Assembly (NCBI RefSeq): GCF_024868665.1
Contig: NC_079914.1
Span: 2,776,069 to 2,840,068, forward strand
Source: Triplophysa rosa
Lineage: Eukaryota > Chordata > Actinopteri > Cypriniformes > Nemacheilidae
Direction: 5' to 3'
Length of the DNA: 64,000 nucleotides
How positions within the stretch are numbered: position 1 is the first letter of the stretch; each line of letters opens with the position of its first letter. The position numbers and the translations under genes are program-made. The notes below the pieces were generated by a model. It had not been told where the DNA came from. It made no database searches and worked only from the letters and a program-made list of their open reading frames with translations. Of this stretch, positions 1 to 11,720 are shown piece by piece.

Positions 1-952
1 ACAAACAACAACTTTTCCAACTGGACACAAATACATTTTATTTTTCACCAACATTCATAGAACATATATGTCAGGTAAAAATAAAGCCTTAAAATTATAA
101 TACTTTCAAAAAATGTATTTTTGTCAAAGCCCATAGGCCTAAACATCAAACATTGCATTACATGACTTAATTATGTATTTTTGTGTAAACACAGCTCATA
201 CCTTAGAAACAGTATCACAGAAAATTTTAGTGGTTTAGAAACCTTGACTCTTTCAAACCTCGGTATACCTTGGAACTGGTATTCGGTCCATGCCTAAGCA
301 TATCTAGTTTTATTTCTAATATCAGTGTACAGTAGTCTGATGATGGACATATGCTGTTTACAAAGTGTGTGTGTGTGTTTGTGGTGCGTGTGTAAAGAGA
401 GAATGAGTAAGTGAGTGTAAAGCGTAATGCACTTCTTTGCCGTGACTCATCCCTGCGCTCTGGTCTTTTACCACTACAAAAGGCTTTAAAACACAACTTC
501 AAGCGCTTAACCCTTATCATTTATTCATCCCTTCAAAGACATCATCTAGTAACTGAAGAGGGGTTTTGGCAAGTAGGCTCAGGTTTGTTGTCAAAAGTGG
601 CTTTAACTGTCCATGAACTTCGAAACAAAGCCTGCGGTTCGCTCGCAGGCAGAGTTAACTCTGTCGTGGTAATCAAATAGCACTAAAGTTATGTGCATTG
701 TCACACGGAGACCTTGTCCAAACCTGAGCAAAATCACTTCGCATCTGTGCTTGACGTTTGTAGCCTTGTAAACGTTTTGCATTGTAAAAGTAAGGCTTGA
801 TTTGTGAGTCGCACTGCTTGGACAGACAACAATACTGCTTTGGTTTTGTTTTTTCTTAATCTTTACCAAAATATCAAATGTGATTTTTTTTGTGAGTTTT
901 ATGGTATTTCTGTAGTTGGTGTTTAGGCCGCCTACAGTTTTGAGGTTTGGTA
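1..952. other. Non-coding, no gene recognised
   Basis: AT-rich sequence with only short open frames on both strands that overlap one another and show no recognisable domain. Apart from a short GT run near 365-393 I see nothing that identifies a gene, RNA or named repeat. Confidence 0.6.
365..393. repeat. GT microsatellite, interrupted
   Basis: About seven consecutive GT units followed by interrupted GT-rich sequence. A typical short dinucleotide repeat of fish non-coding DNA; no function implied. Confidence 0.8.
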
Positions 953-1243
953 TTAAAGAGAAAGTTTACTCAAGAATGAAAGTTCTTTCATCATTTCTCA
1001 CTCTCTTGTCATTTCAAACCTGTATGCTTTTCTTTTTTCAGCAGAACACGAAAGAAGAAATTTTGAAGAATGTTTTTAACCAAACAGTGCCGGTACCCTT
1101 TCAGTTCTATCGTAAAACCAATGCAAGTGTTCGTTTACCAACATTCTTCAAAGTATCTTCTTTTGTGTTCTGTGAAAGAAAGAGAGTCATACAAGTTTGA
1201 AATGACAAGAGGGTGAATTCATTTGGGTGAATTATCCCTTTAA
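953..1243. mobile_element. TTAA-ended palindromic MITE, copy 1
   Basis: Starts TTAAAGAGAAAGTTTACTCA and ends GGGTGAATTATCCCTTTAA, so the ends are imperfect inverted repeats with TTAA at each tip. The arms carry the block 'catttctcactctcttgtca' and, inverted, 'gaaatgacaagagggtgaat'. The same family recurs at 8003-8264, 20553-21019, 56645-57270 and the window end. It resembles the palindromic foldback MITEs (Angel-type or piggyBac-type) described in cyprinid genomes. TTAA tips suggest, but do not prove, mobilisation by a piggyBac-like transposase. It encodes no protein. Confidence 0.8.
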
Positions 1244-3372
1244 TCTCAAACAGAAATCTCATGTATTTGCTCTGGTAAATTTATGACAGCTATTGTCCAC
1301 ATTGTTTGAAATGCATTTTGTTTTTTTGCTGATCGAGCTTTGAAGGTTCACAAATACAATGCCAGTAATCCTCATATTTGGCATAAAATAGTTGTTCAAA
1401 GCTGTTCTGCGTATTTTATGTGTCATAGAGTGATATATTATTGTCATTAATTTGTCCAGCTGAGTCTGTTTCTCAAGGTTTTTCTCTCCAATACCTTTTA
1501 TTATTTCTCCTCAACTGCTTCTACCTTGCTCACCGGGCCTTAAAAAAGTAGTTCAATTGTGGGTAACGTAGACGTATCGCAAAACTCAAGCGAGAATTTT
1601 GCTATCCTCTGTGCTTCTGCACTCTCAAATTCTGGCATGAGCTTTATGATATGTCTACGTCACGCGTGAGGTCAGAGGTCATGCTGACGCCTCAACTCTA
1701 TTATGTACGTAGGTGCGTACAACCAGAAGCCACTTTTTATAGTTTGAAAGTTTGAAATATGAATATTTCTTTTGGATGACATGAGGGAAGTTTTATTTAT
1801 GCGTTCACTATTCCTTTGAAGAATTCCTTTGGAGACATTCTGCAATCATCTTGTACACAAGACACAGCACCTCCTGGTCACGATCTCATCTCATTAACAG
1901 CATGTGTCCTTCTAAAATTAGAGGTCATACTCTCATTTTGCCGCTGTTTGATCGCATTTCTTCCGTCTTTTGATAAGAGCCGGTCTGAGACTCGGAGAGC
2001 AGACACGGGACCCTACAGAGGCAGCGGGTGCCGCGCCCGTGATTACGGCAGGCCCTCAGACATGCCCGCCACTCTCGACGTGCACAAATTTGATTAATCT
2101 GTCCTTTGGGAGCTTTCCTTGCCGCTCAATAACCGCCTTCAGATCCCACAAGACACTCGAGTGTGATGGAGAGCGCTTCTCCTTCTTCACGTACCCCCTC
2201 AGCTTCCTACCAGATTAACCGCGCAATCCATTAATAACAATCTTCACCCTACCCGGCTCATTTTTAGCACTTTATTTCAAACGACATTAATTTGAACAGC
2301 GAATACATTGGGGGGTGTAATGACAGCACACATATTAATTAATTGCATGTGTAATTGCAAAATTAAGTTTCGGAAAGTTGGTAATGATCTGTGGAATTAC
2401 ACCATGTGCTCACATTATGAGGGACTTTTGACTAGCCGCTGCCTCCGAGTGGAACATTCTCAGCGTAATCCAGAAGCGGTTACTCGGTGGCCGTTGGAGG
2501 TTTTTGTATCCCTCCTTAATCTTCCTGTCATGCCTATCACTCATGTTTGACCATCAGTTTGTTGGAGAAATCCTCTATTGATTTCAACTTTGCCACTTTA
2601 ATTAACTTTGCCGCCAGATAATAGCAAACTCTGGGAAAGTTGAAGCAGTCGGACGATTGCTCCTCATTTCTGCTTTTGTCTGACAGCGGGCCAGAATTAA
2701 ATGTTCAATTGTTTATTGTCTTGAGTATTTGGAGCAGATGTGCGGTGCTCCTGCTGTGGTTTGATATGGGGACCGCCATTGTTCGGTTGAGGATCCATTT
2801 CTGTAGGTTAGAGAAGGACAGAAGTGTCATCATGTATGAATTTGGGTTATCGCGCAGACAAAAGTTGTATAATTTGTGGTTGAATGATTTCTGTGTCAGC
2901 TTTAATATTGATTTAGGCTTCAAATATGTTGGATCCGCTCAATTGTATTGAAACATCATGTGTAAAGTTTGTTTCTCAAGGCCTTTTCGTGAAAGTGAAA
3001 AAATCGCATTGCCAATGAAATAATACTTGTTGTAAACGTTCTTGCTCTGTAACTATTAATAAAATGTTTTTAAAATGAATAACTAATAATGAAATATGTT
3101 CAAATTAATTCTTTATTAGTTCTTCATTATAGGTTAACTATAAACCAAAATCGTAAAGAAATGCTAATCGAATATTACTTTGTACATAAAAATAAAAAAA
3201 AATGTGATTCAAGTTGACAAACTTTACAAAAAAGGTTAATCAATTTTGTATTTACGATTTAGTATAAAGGCAATAAAAATAGTAAAACCAAGTAGAGAAG
3301 TGCAAGGCTAAAAAATATACCAAAATTGACATCAACTACACTGTACACTTCACTGTACAGGTATTTAAAAAA
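1244..3372. other. Non-coding; holds one conserved-looking stretch
   Basis: No gene recognised. Between about 1960 and 2650 the composition becomes balanced, with several homeodomain-like ATTA/TAAT cores. That stretch is listed separately as a candidate regulatory element. From 2960 to 3370 the sequence is AT-rich and low in complexity. Confidence 0.5.
1960..2650. promoter_or_regulatory. Candidate conserved non-coding element
   Basis: This stretch lacks repeat signatures, has balanced base composition against an AT-rich background, and contains clustered AT-rich factor cores such as ATTAATTAATTGCATGTGTAA near 2334-2354 and TTTAATTAACTTTG near 2596. Short open frames here overlap in several frames without domain similarity. 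The regulatory call is inference from composition only. Confidence 0.25.
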
Positions 3373-3628
3373 TACACTGTAAAAAACCCTGTAAAACCGA
3401 TCATTTTCTGGCAGCTGAGTTGGCAGTTAAAAAACGTTAACAATTTTTTTGCACTCTTTTACTGTACTTTGATGGGGGGGGCGTTGGCTGTATTTTAAAA
3501 AATATATAAAAATGTGAAAAAAACGGCAAATTACAGTTTTTTCTCTAATTTGACGTTTTTTTTTGTCAGTATTTAACAAAAAAATCTGTAATTACATTTC
3601 TGTTAGCTTACTGTTTTTTTAAAGTGTA
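3373..3628. mobile_element. MITE with TACACTGTAAAAAAC inverted ends
   Basis: The left end reads TACACTGTAAAAAAC and the right end, reverse complemented, reads TACACTTTAAAAAAAC. The interior is a degenerate series of CTGTAAAA and TTACAGT motifs. This matches the common teleost ACACTGTAAAAA-type non-autonomous DNA element. It is non-coding and much diverged. Confidence 0.6.
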
Positions 3629-4483
3629 AAATTTTGTTGACGTATTGTAAAATCTTATTTGCTATGTTTAGGCCTCATTTCAAACGATGAAAAGAAATGC
3701 ATTTCTTACTTCAGAATATTTAGGCAAGACCTCTCTAGGTTTAATACTTCTGATTCAATTTCAAGCCAATTTCGAGTCAACGTTTGCCTTTTTAATTCAG
3801 TTTACATTTACGCGTGCATTTGGTTTTTCGACTCCGCAGTCTTGCAGTAACAGCTCGTGTGTTGCATCTGCACAAAACCAACCGAGTAAAAGTCCTATAG
3901 TATAGTTCCTCCATTATCTCTACAACTGCATTAGCTCCGACGTGCTCGGCTGCCCCAGCCCGTGGGCAGTGAAAGGGTTAAGTGCGATGCTCCCGATAGT
4001 TTGTATGTTTCTCATGCAGTTCTGTTTACCCTGAGAGAAAGGCTTTTATTCAGAGGGAGACTCATCTGTTTGTTTCCCAGGAGTGTCCTCCTCTACAGGT
4101 ACAAATGACTTGTTGTTCCCGCATCCCGTCTGCTTCCTTGGCGACGGATAGACGAGAAGTGCCGTGTGAGTGAGCGAGACTCAAATGTGATCTGGGTCAG
4201 GCCGTGGGGACATGGACACACCTACACGCACACACAGAGTCACTCTCTCAGGCACATACTCACACACTGGCCATGCCAACCTCAATCCCAATCTCTTGTT
4301 CAGGAGAACAGGTGAACACATCCCTGTAGACCCACCACAGCTGCTGCATAAGTTTAAGTGTAGTTTGTCCAGCGAGAACGGCCCTTTAGACTGAACGACA
4401 GGGGATATAGTGTACCTTCAGCTAGCTGTAAATAGAGAGCTTGTGTTACTTACAGTGCTATTGTACATGGTGCACACCCAACA
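3629..4483. other. Non-coding, no gene recognised
   Basis: Mixed-composition sequence with no repeat signature and no convincing open frame. An 18-nt AG/GT-bounded segment at 4081-4098 is discussed under findings as a very weak microexon candidate. Confidence 0.5.
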
Positions 4484-4660
4484 CAATCTCATATGCGTAA
4501 TTGTTTTATGAGGTGGCTGATTCTATCACATTGTGGTGCCATAGGTTTAAGGGTTAGGGGCAGGGTTTCATTATTGCTTTTCTTAATAATCATACATTTG
4601 AGTACAATTGATTTTACATGAATTCATTCAAAATAGCCACCTCGAATTCTCATGAGATCA
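4484..4660. mobile_element. Foldback MITE, 'gaggtggct' family
   Basis: The left end 'aatctcatatgcgtaattg...gaggtggct' and the right end, reverse complemented 'gatctcatgagaattcgaggtggct', form imperfect inverted repeats around about 100 bp. Related fragments with the words 'tagccacct' or 'cctgatctca' occur near 19020-19100, 22480-22625, 41280-41345 and 55600-55790, so this is an interspersed family. Non-coding. Confidence 0.55.
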
Positions 4661-5224
4661 GATCGGCACACACATCTAAACTACACATTGAAGGATGGGG
4701 CAAAACTAGGATCTAATTGTGATAAAATCATAGAATAGAGCGCTGTCTAAACGCTCGATGGGATATTAACAATAAAAGTACCATAGAGTATTATGGTATT
4801 TTGGCCTTTTTTTAGTATTCTTTTACATTGGAGTAGCATGCAAATGCCATGGTTTATGAATATATCAAAGTACTATGATGTTAGCATCTCATGTCATTGT
4901 ATGGCAGTACAACCACAGTTTTATTTTGAATAGGACGCAAATAACATTTTATGGAAATTCAATGGGTTATTGGTAATACTGATCTTTGCAATGTCATGTA
5001 AATATCATTGTATACTGTATGAATGATTTAAGCATCACAGTATTCATTGGCTAGTGACTATGATCTGATACTACTGTTTCCCAGAAAAAGTTTATTCAAG
5101 TAATATTCTTTCAAACTAAATCAGACATAGATCCAATTCTGTTGTTGTCAGCAGCTACTGCCTTTTGCACTATATTACTAAATATATGATACACTGCTGC
5201 TGCATTTCTGTTTATACTCTTTAA
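4661..5224. other. Non-coding AT-rich DNA
   Basis: No gene, RNA or repeat family recognised. Confidence 0.5.
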
Positions 5225-5482
5225 CTGTTTAGAATTGTACATCTGTTGTGTTGTGGACTCATTCCTTCATGATCACACAAGCAATACTGATGTCTATATT
5301 CATGATCACGCACGCAATACTCTAAACTACAACTGTTGCATATACTGTATACATTGTTTATATTTATACTATCTATTCTTTTACTTTATACATTTTTATT
5401 CGGGGGTTTTAAAGGGCTGCTAACCCCATTTCATTGTCTTGTACTACTGTGACAATAAAGATTTATTCATTCATTCATTTAC
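5225..5482 (+). mobile_element. 3' end of a non-LTR retrotransposon, (ATTC)n tail
   Basis: The sequence ends 'tgtgacaataaagatttatt' followed by ATTCATTCATTCATT (about 5466-5480). It includes 'ccccatttcattgtcttgta', a phrase typical of the 3' ends of fish Rex/Babar-like LINEs. No reverse transcriptase domain remains upstream, so this is a heavily 5'-truncated copy. The left boundary is approximate. Confidence 0.5.
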
Positions 5483-7432
5483 TATAGTAAAAATAAGTAA
5501 GTATACTTTTAGGTCTACTTTTTATCTATTCTCAAAAATATACTATATGTAAATGAATGCTCAAAGTTTACTATGGGCCAATTTAGTCCCAATTATTGAT
5601 GAACAAGTGCACTTACAAGTATATAGTTCTTGCTACATAAAGTATAAGGGATACCATGGTTACCACTACAAAACTTTTTGTAAGGAAATGCAGCATATTT
5701 ATTCACAATTCTTTAATTTTATCCACAAAACTAAAAGCCAGTCACAAATGTTACACAGTTCATACAACACAGCATCTACATTTCAAAGCTAACATCCTTC
5801 TGTAAAACAAACAAAAAAAGAGACGTTTATCAGCATTTATTAGAAAATTTCACTATGTACTTTTTGAGTGCTTTCCACAGTTTTGCATTGTTGCATAGCT
5901 TCACAGAAAATACTTTTTTTTCGAACAGACTGTAAAAACATAAGAGAAATAAAAAATGTATTAAAAGGAAAATAATAAAATAGATGGTATTACAACGTGA
6001 TATAAATAAAATAAATAAATAAAACAAAAAATATATAACGAATAAATAAAATAAATAAATAAGCGAATAAATAAAATAAAAACAGTCTACTGAAAACAGT
6101 CCATTTATTTTTCTCAGGGGAAAAAACAAGTCACACGGGTTTGGAACATGACGGTGGATGACATCATTTTTACGGTTGATTGATTTGAAAAGCTGACATA
6201 ATGTGTTTCAATGCAAACAACATATTTGATGTTTTCTCAGGTCAAAAATACCAAAAGCAGTTGTGTTGTAAACCTCCTCCAGATCTAAAGAATCCAATAG
6301 AGGGATGGCCTATTGCATTTTATGCGCAGTTTACACCTTTTTTCTTGATCTCTGAGCTATGTAGGGATTGAGTTTCCCGAGAAAGAAAGGCAAGGGGACG
6401 AGGAGAGCAAAAAAAAAGCAGGGCTCTCTCAATGCTGGTCGGGATTGAAAAGCGAGACTGGTGCTGACAGCTAAATGCGCTAATTTTCTTCTGGGAGCAG
6501 GGTTTGTCTTTCCAGGGCAGCGGGCAATCGGCAGATACCGTAGAGGCCTTGTACCCTGTCCAGTGTGCTCATGTCAAAGGACCTGACGGGAGCAGAGGAG
6601 TAAAAGTTGAGCTTCACCTGTTCCATTGCCATCTATTAACAGGTGAACCCCACTACGAAGGAAGGTAGTTGAAACTCAGAGTTTGCCTGAACCATTTCAC
6701 GTGGCAAATAAGTTCTTTTGAGAGTTAACCAATGCATCCAGGGCGGAGAAAGTTTTTTTGCCACTATGACACCAGTAATTTGATGTAATTATTGTCTATT
6801 TTCAATATGATGGCTAATACGTGTGTTTTCTACTTATAGGTTGAAAGAATACAATGTCTGTACAATAATCGCCCGGCAGTTTTTTTTCTCTCTTGTGTTA
6901 AAGCTGCATTAGAGTAGTGATTACCTATAATATAGGCTCTTATCTGCTCTGGGTACTGCTTCATTACACCCACTGTATTCCTTACAGTGCTATGAAACCT
7001 GAATCAAAGGCCCGGTTTAAATGTTAAGAGCTAGTTTGGATCCATCTGAACTTGACGCACACTGGCACACAAAGCCGTATTCACTGTAGTCAGCTTCAAT
7101 AGAGTCCAGGCCTCAACTTGGTCGAAAATAAAATAAATCACCCAAATATAATCAAATATTTACAGTATTTTCTTTGTGGATGAATTGGCCGGACCTCGAC
7201 CCACATCTCCTATTGCTCCTAGTTTTAATAATGTTGCAACGTTACTATATGAAATCACATACATAAGCCGTTTTACAATAAACATTAACAGTCTTTTAAT
7301 ACGGTAGACGATGGTATCATTTTACAATGGTTTTGCTACAAGAGCCAAAGTAAAACTGTGGTTATACAAATGTTAATAGTAAAAGAAAACACTACTACTA
7401 ACTTTCATAAGCGAGAGCAGGATCTTCAACCT
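5483..7432. other. Non-coding, no gene recognised
   Basis: Contains an A/T simple-repeat tract (5940-6082) and otherwise unique-looking sequence. Around 6350-6660 composition is more balanced, but I see no exon, domain or repeat signature. Confidence 0.5.
5940..6082. repeat. AAAT/AAATAAAT simple repeat tract
   Basis: Irregular runs of AAATAAAT and AAAATAAA units. The long minus-strand open frame across it is a translation artefact of low-complexity sequence (tyrosine, isoleucine and phenylalanine strings). Confidence 0.75.
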
Positions 7433-7967
7433 ACACTCTTAAAAATAAAGGTGCTTAAAAGGTTCTTCACAGCGATGCCACAGAAGAACCATTTTAGGTT
7501 CCACAAAGAACCATTCAGTCAAATATCTCTTTTTTACCTTCATATAATCTGAAGAACCTTCTGTGAAACAAGGTTCTTTAAGAAAACATTTATACCAAAA
7601 AAGTAAAAAATATATATATACAGTATATAAATACACTTAAATATTTTTTGTTTCTTTTGTGTGTTTTTGATGTTCTTATTAACAAAGAATGGGACACACT
7701 CTTAAAAATAAAGGTGCTTCAAACTGTTCTTCAAAGCCATAGAATAATCTTTTTTGTCTAATTGGTTCCATAAAGAACCTTTAACATCCGAAGAATCTTT
7801 CTGTTTCACAAAATGTATATAAAAAATATTCTTCAGATTATGAAAAGGTTAGAAAGTGAGGGTTCTTTAAAGAACCTTTCACTGAATGGTTCTTTGTGGA
7901 ACCAACAAATGGTTCTTCTGTAGCATCGCTGTGAAGAACCTTTTAAGCACCTTTATTTTTAAGAGTG
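7433..7967. mobile_element. Foldback MITE pair, 'acactcttaaaaataaagg' ends
   Basis: Outer ends are near-perfect inverted repeats: ACACTCTTAAAAATAAAGG at 7433 and its reverse complement ending at 7967. A third end, ACACTCTTAAAAATAAAGG, sits internally at 7696. One reading is a complete element at 7696-7967 plus a partial copy at 7433-7577, in the same orientation. The arms share the words 'ggttcttc' and 'aagaaccatt'. This is a familiar cyprinid non-autonomous element with hairpin potential. No coding capacity. Confidence 0.8.
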
Positions 7968-8002
7968 CATGAAACAGGCCTGTGCGTCTAACATTTAAGA
8001 AT

Positions 8003-8264
8003 TTAATATTTCACCCAAAATAAAAATTATTTATTCACCCTCATGTCGTTCAAAACTTTTTATAAAAAAGTTACGGTATTTTGAAAAAAGTTGGTAACCA
8101 AAGAACATCGAACCCCATTGACTTCCATATGGACACAAAACCACTGAGACATTTCTCAAAATAGCTTCTTTTGTGTTTCACTGAAGAAAGTGTCACATAC
8201 AGGTTTGGAATTTAATGAGGGCGAATAAATGATGAATTCATTTTTAAGTAAACTATCCCTTTAA
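8003..8264. mobile_element. TTAA-ended palindromic MITE, copy 2
   Basis: Starts TTAATATTTCACCCAAAATA and ends TAAACTATCCCTTTAA. The interior 'attcaccctcatgtcgttc' and 'cttcttttgtgtttcactga' match copies 1 and 3 in the same window. Slightly shorter than copy 3. Non-coding. Confidence 0.85.
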
Positions 8265-11200
8265 GCTAAAACTGTGGTTAATTTCTTAAATATTAAAAAT
8301 GGATTATGAATAAGAAAATGAATATACAGGTATGTGCTTGTACCAACTTTAGCTGTGTATGAGGAAAATCACACACAGGACAAAGTAAAGTGGTGTTACA
8401 CTCGTTCAGCAATGTACAAAGTGTCACTAGAGGGCACTACCACTGCATAGCCCATAGAAAAATGGACAAACCATTGATCCGAGGCGGATTGATAGTTTGT
8501 TTAGCAGCACACTAAAACAGAATATATTTCCAACCAGGCAAACTTTACTACTACTGTTTATTTTATAATAAAATATCAATGCTAAAGACTTAAAGGAAAA
8601 CAAGACCAAAATATAAACACCAAAAATAATGAATATTAATCATCTAAACCAACAGCGCAATGCTTTTTTATAACGTTTTCATTTTTCATAGATTTGAAAT
8701 AAAAAACATTTAAAGCTGAATATTGACTAATCAGTTTGGAGTCTCCGAAACTCCACAGCGGACCCTTTGCGGTGACATCATTCTAGTCACAGATGTTTTT
8801 TTCACTTTAAGAAGAGGGACAAAACAGCAGTAAACCCGGGCCAGCTTGTGGTGAGGCCGTTACCCACAATTCACAGAGGCGCTGGATGGTTCCCACTATT
8901 TTCCGGTCGGCTTGGAAACGGCAACTTATTAATCTTGTGATGGAAGGCCAGCTGCAGCCGTGGCAGTTACCGTATTTCACCCTCAACCTTCTTCGGGGAG
9001 TGCCATGGTCATGTTTAACTTTATATCTTTTGTTTGTTCCCTTCCATTCAGTACGTTTGTTTCTGTAAAAATAAAACAATGAAAATGTATTTGAGGAGTT
9101 GCGGGTAATCACCTAAAATCTAACCAAACGAATCCTAACAAACTAGACTAACCACGATTTAAGCGCGTTGTGTCATCGTTCTTTTTTTTTACTGTCCCCC
9201 TCCCGTTCGTCTCTTTAAAACCGTGCTGATTAGGTTTACTAATTCAGAGAGACTGCTTAGTTTCCAACTTTAATGATATTCCCCCGGCATATCACCCGCG
9301 GTTGCCTGGAGACCGGATTTGAGCTAGGCCCCTCATTCGATTCCCACACATCAGAGCCCTGAAAAGCAATTTTTTCTCCTTGAGCTTTTGATGCAGTCTC
9401 CTCTCAAACCCTTCCCCCTGCTGTGTCAGTATGGGTGGGCAGAACGCTGGCAGAATGGGCCGGGAGGTGAAGGGGAGGCCTGTGGGTTGCTGGTCACACA
9501 TCAAGGCCTGAAAACAAAGGCCCCAGGAACCTTCCTTACAAACACAAATTCGGCTCACTGAAAGTAAATGTGCTAGCCTCCGTTCATTAAGGGTGCGGAC
9601 GTTCACGCAAGGAAAGTCAGTGCTCGAAATGGTCCTCGACAGCAACAGGTAGTTTAACCAGGGTTAGGCCATCACCGTTTGGGAACCTTGTGGCGCTTTT
9701 TGAACATTAACGCTCGATCTAAAAGTTTTTAACAACGCAACAAATACTTCTTAATACTTCTCCGTGATCCAAAGTCTGGGGAACTGAAAGATCTTTTGTT
9801 GCAAAGTTTCTGCTTCAAGTGAAATGTCTTCACCTCAAAGTCACAATGTTAACAAAAAACATTTTGTTCATCAAAACAAATCCGAACACCTGCAGAAAAT
9901 GTTCATGATTGTCTAACTTAATCATCAAAGTTTGATCACTTTGTAAGATGGGGCATTGAGATCTGTTTGCCGTTTTATTGCTCCCGATAAAATTGGTAAG
10001 TCGTCACGGCCACATCTTAAGTGCGAATACTATTGCTGCTTTAACGCTTAAACTGAAACAGCTTTTTAAAACAGGACATCTTCTTTTCACTCCTCCCAGT
10101 TTTGTCCTTTTCCGTGAATGGAGCGTAAATGGTTGAGGATGTTCCTGCCACTCATACGAGAGCGTGGAAGTTTCATGTTGCGCGGAGAAAGAAAGGCAGC
10201 GTTTGTATGCCCCTTATCGAGTCTCTTTCGTCATGTAGGCCACAAAATGATAAGAGCAGCCCCACCATAACAATGAGGAGACTGTTTCCACACATTTCCA
10301 ACACAAAATAAAATCATCCTGGAGGCTGCTATAGCATTCACGTGTGCCGTTTCGCTGGTTTTGAGTAGCACGTTTGCTTACATGAACTGAGATAACTGAT
10401 GGCGTGCCACAGCAGCTAAAACAATAATTTTTGAGATTTGTAAGATCACAAGTAAGAATGTTTTTTCCACAACTTTTTTGAATGATGCTACTTTTTCCAT
10501 GGATTTATAAGAGGATTTTTACTATTTCAAAGGAAATATTTGAACCATTCTAAAGTCTTTTTTTGTGATTTGCTGTTTTCTACATTAAATCATTCTTCAT
10601 AATGTAAAGAACATTCTGTGAAAATATAACCTTGATATCTTTAATATGGACTGAGTATAGCCATGTTAAACATCGATATCAATGTTTAGAAAGCAATCTA
10701 TTTTCAATGAAATTATAAGTCAGTTTTTATCATATTACAAATAGTACAGTGTCTCAAAATCTATCATGTCATCTCTGTAACCCAGCAAAAAACACATTTT
10801 TGTCATTTTTTGGCTGTGACTACTTTGATGCTCCTAATCTCAAAACTAGAATAATAGATTATTTGACTTTAACTTGAATTTCAGATGGGATCACATTCGT
10901 TTTCTTCACACATTTACATTAACAGTAAACAAAAAGGAGTGGGTCAAAACAGAAATTTCACATGTTCAGTTCACGTCATGCTTCATATGACCCTCTACAA
11001 TCTTCTCTACTTGTTGACACTACTTCAGAAACATTTGGGCTGCATTTTAAACACTTGAGTACCCGACCCATCCTGGCCAAGAAGCACCTCTAGATGCCTA
11101 CAGGCTGATGTAAGACTCTTAAATGAGGCAATGGATTAGTCTGGTTGCCAAGCACTGGCCACTTCAACAGCTTTCCATTCCAGCGCTCTCAAACTCTCTC

Positions 11201-11460
11201 AAAAGTGCTATTTAAAATTAATTAAACCCTGTTTTTTTTGCCACTGAGACTTGTTTCTGGTTCTTGTTTCCTTTGTAAAGTTAAAATTCATTTGTACAAA
11301 CATTTATAACAATGTAATAATAAGCAATATGGCAGTTTTAAGTAAATTAGTTAATTAGTTAAGTATCCCATCAACCTTTAGTGTTTAATGTATTATTGAG
11401 TTATTTTTTGTAAAATGATATGTAAAAAATTATACTAAATATAAAAATGATGCATACATT
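8265..11460. other. Non-coding, no gene recognised
   Basis: Stretches at about 8720-9110, 9280-9660 and 10080-10330 have balanced composition and no repeat signature, so they could be regulatory DNA or lost-gene relics, but nothing in translation supports exons. The rest is AT-rich. Confidence 0.45.
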
Positions 11461-11720
11461 AAGAGCACTTCATAAAAGGCAAATTATTTAAAATCATCAC
11501 ATGCAAATCTCTTTGGTCTGTAATCTTAGTTCCAAAAACATCAGTATTTTAAATAAAAAAGTTTAAAAAAAATTGTATTAATGTTCCCTTATGTAAAATA
11601 TATGTTGATATATAAAAGCCACTTCATATAATGGATTGGCACACGATTTACTGATATCACAGGCAAATCTCTTTGGTCTATAATCTTCTTAAAAACATCA
11701 AGAGCTTCTGTTTCTACCAA
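11461..11720 (+). repeat. Diverged local tandem duplication, about 160 bp apart
   Basis: 'gcaaatctctttggtctgta' at about 11503 recurs as 'gcaaatctctttggtctata' at about 11663. The preceding 'cacttcata' is also repeated before each copy. The copies are roughly 160 bp apart and clearly diverged outside this core. Confidence 0.6.

Noticed and set aside
8807..9645. Frames of 60-117 codons near 8.8-9.6 kb as a host gene
   Set aside because: Frames overlap on both strands, have no recognisable domain, and no defensible splice sites join them.
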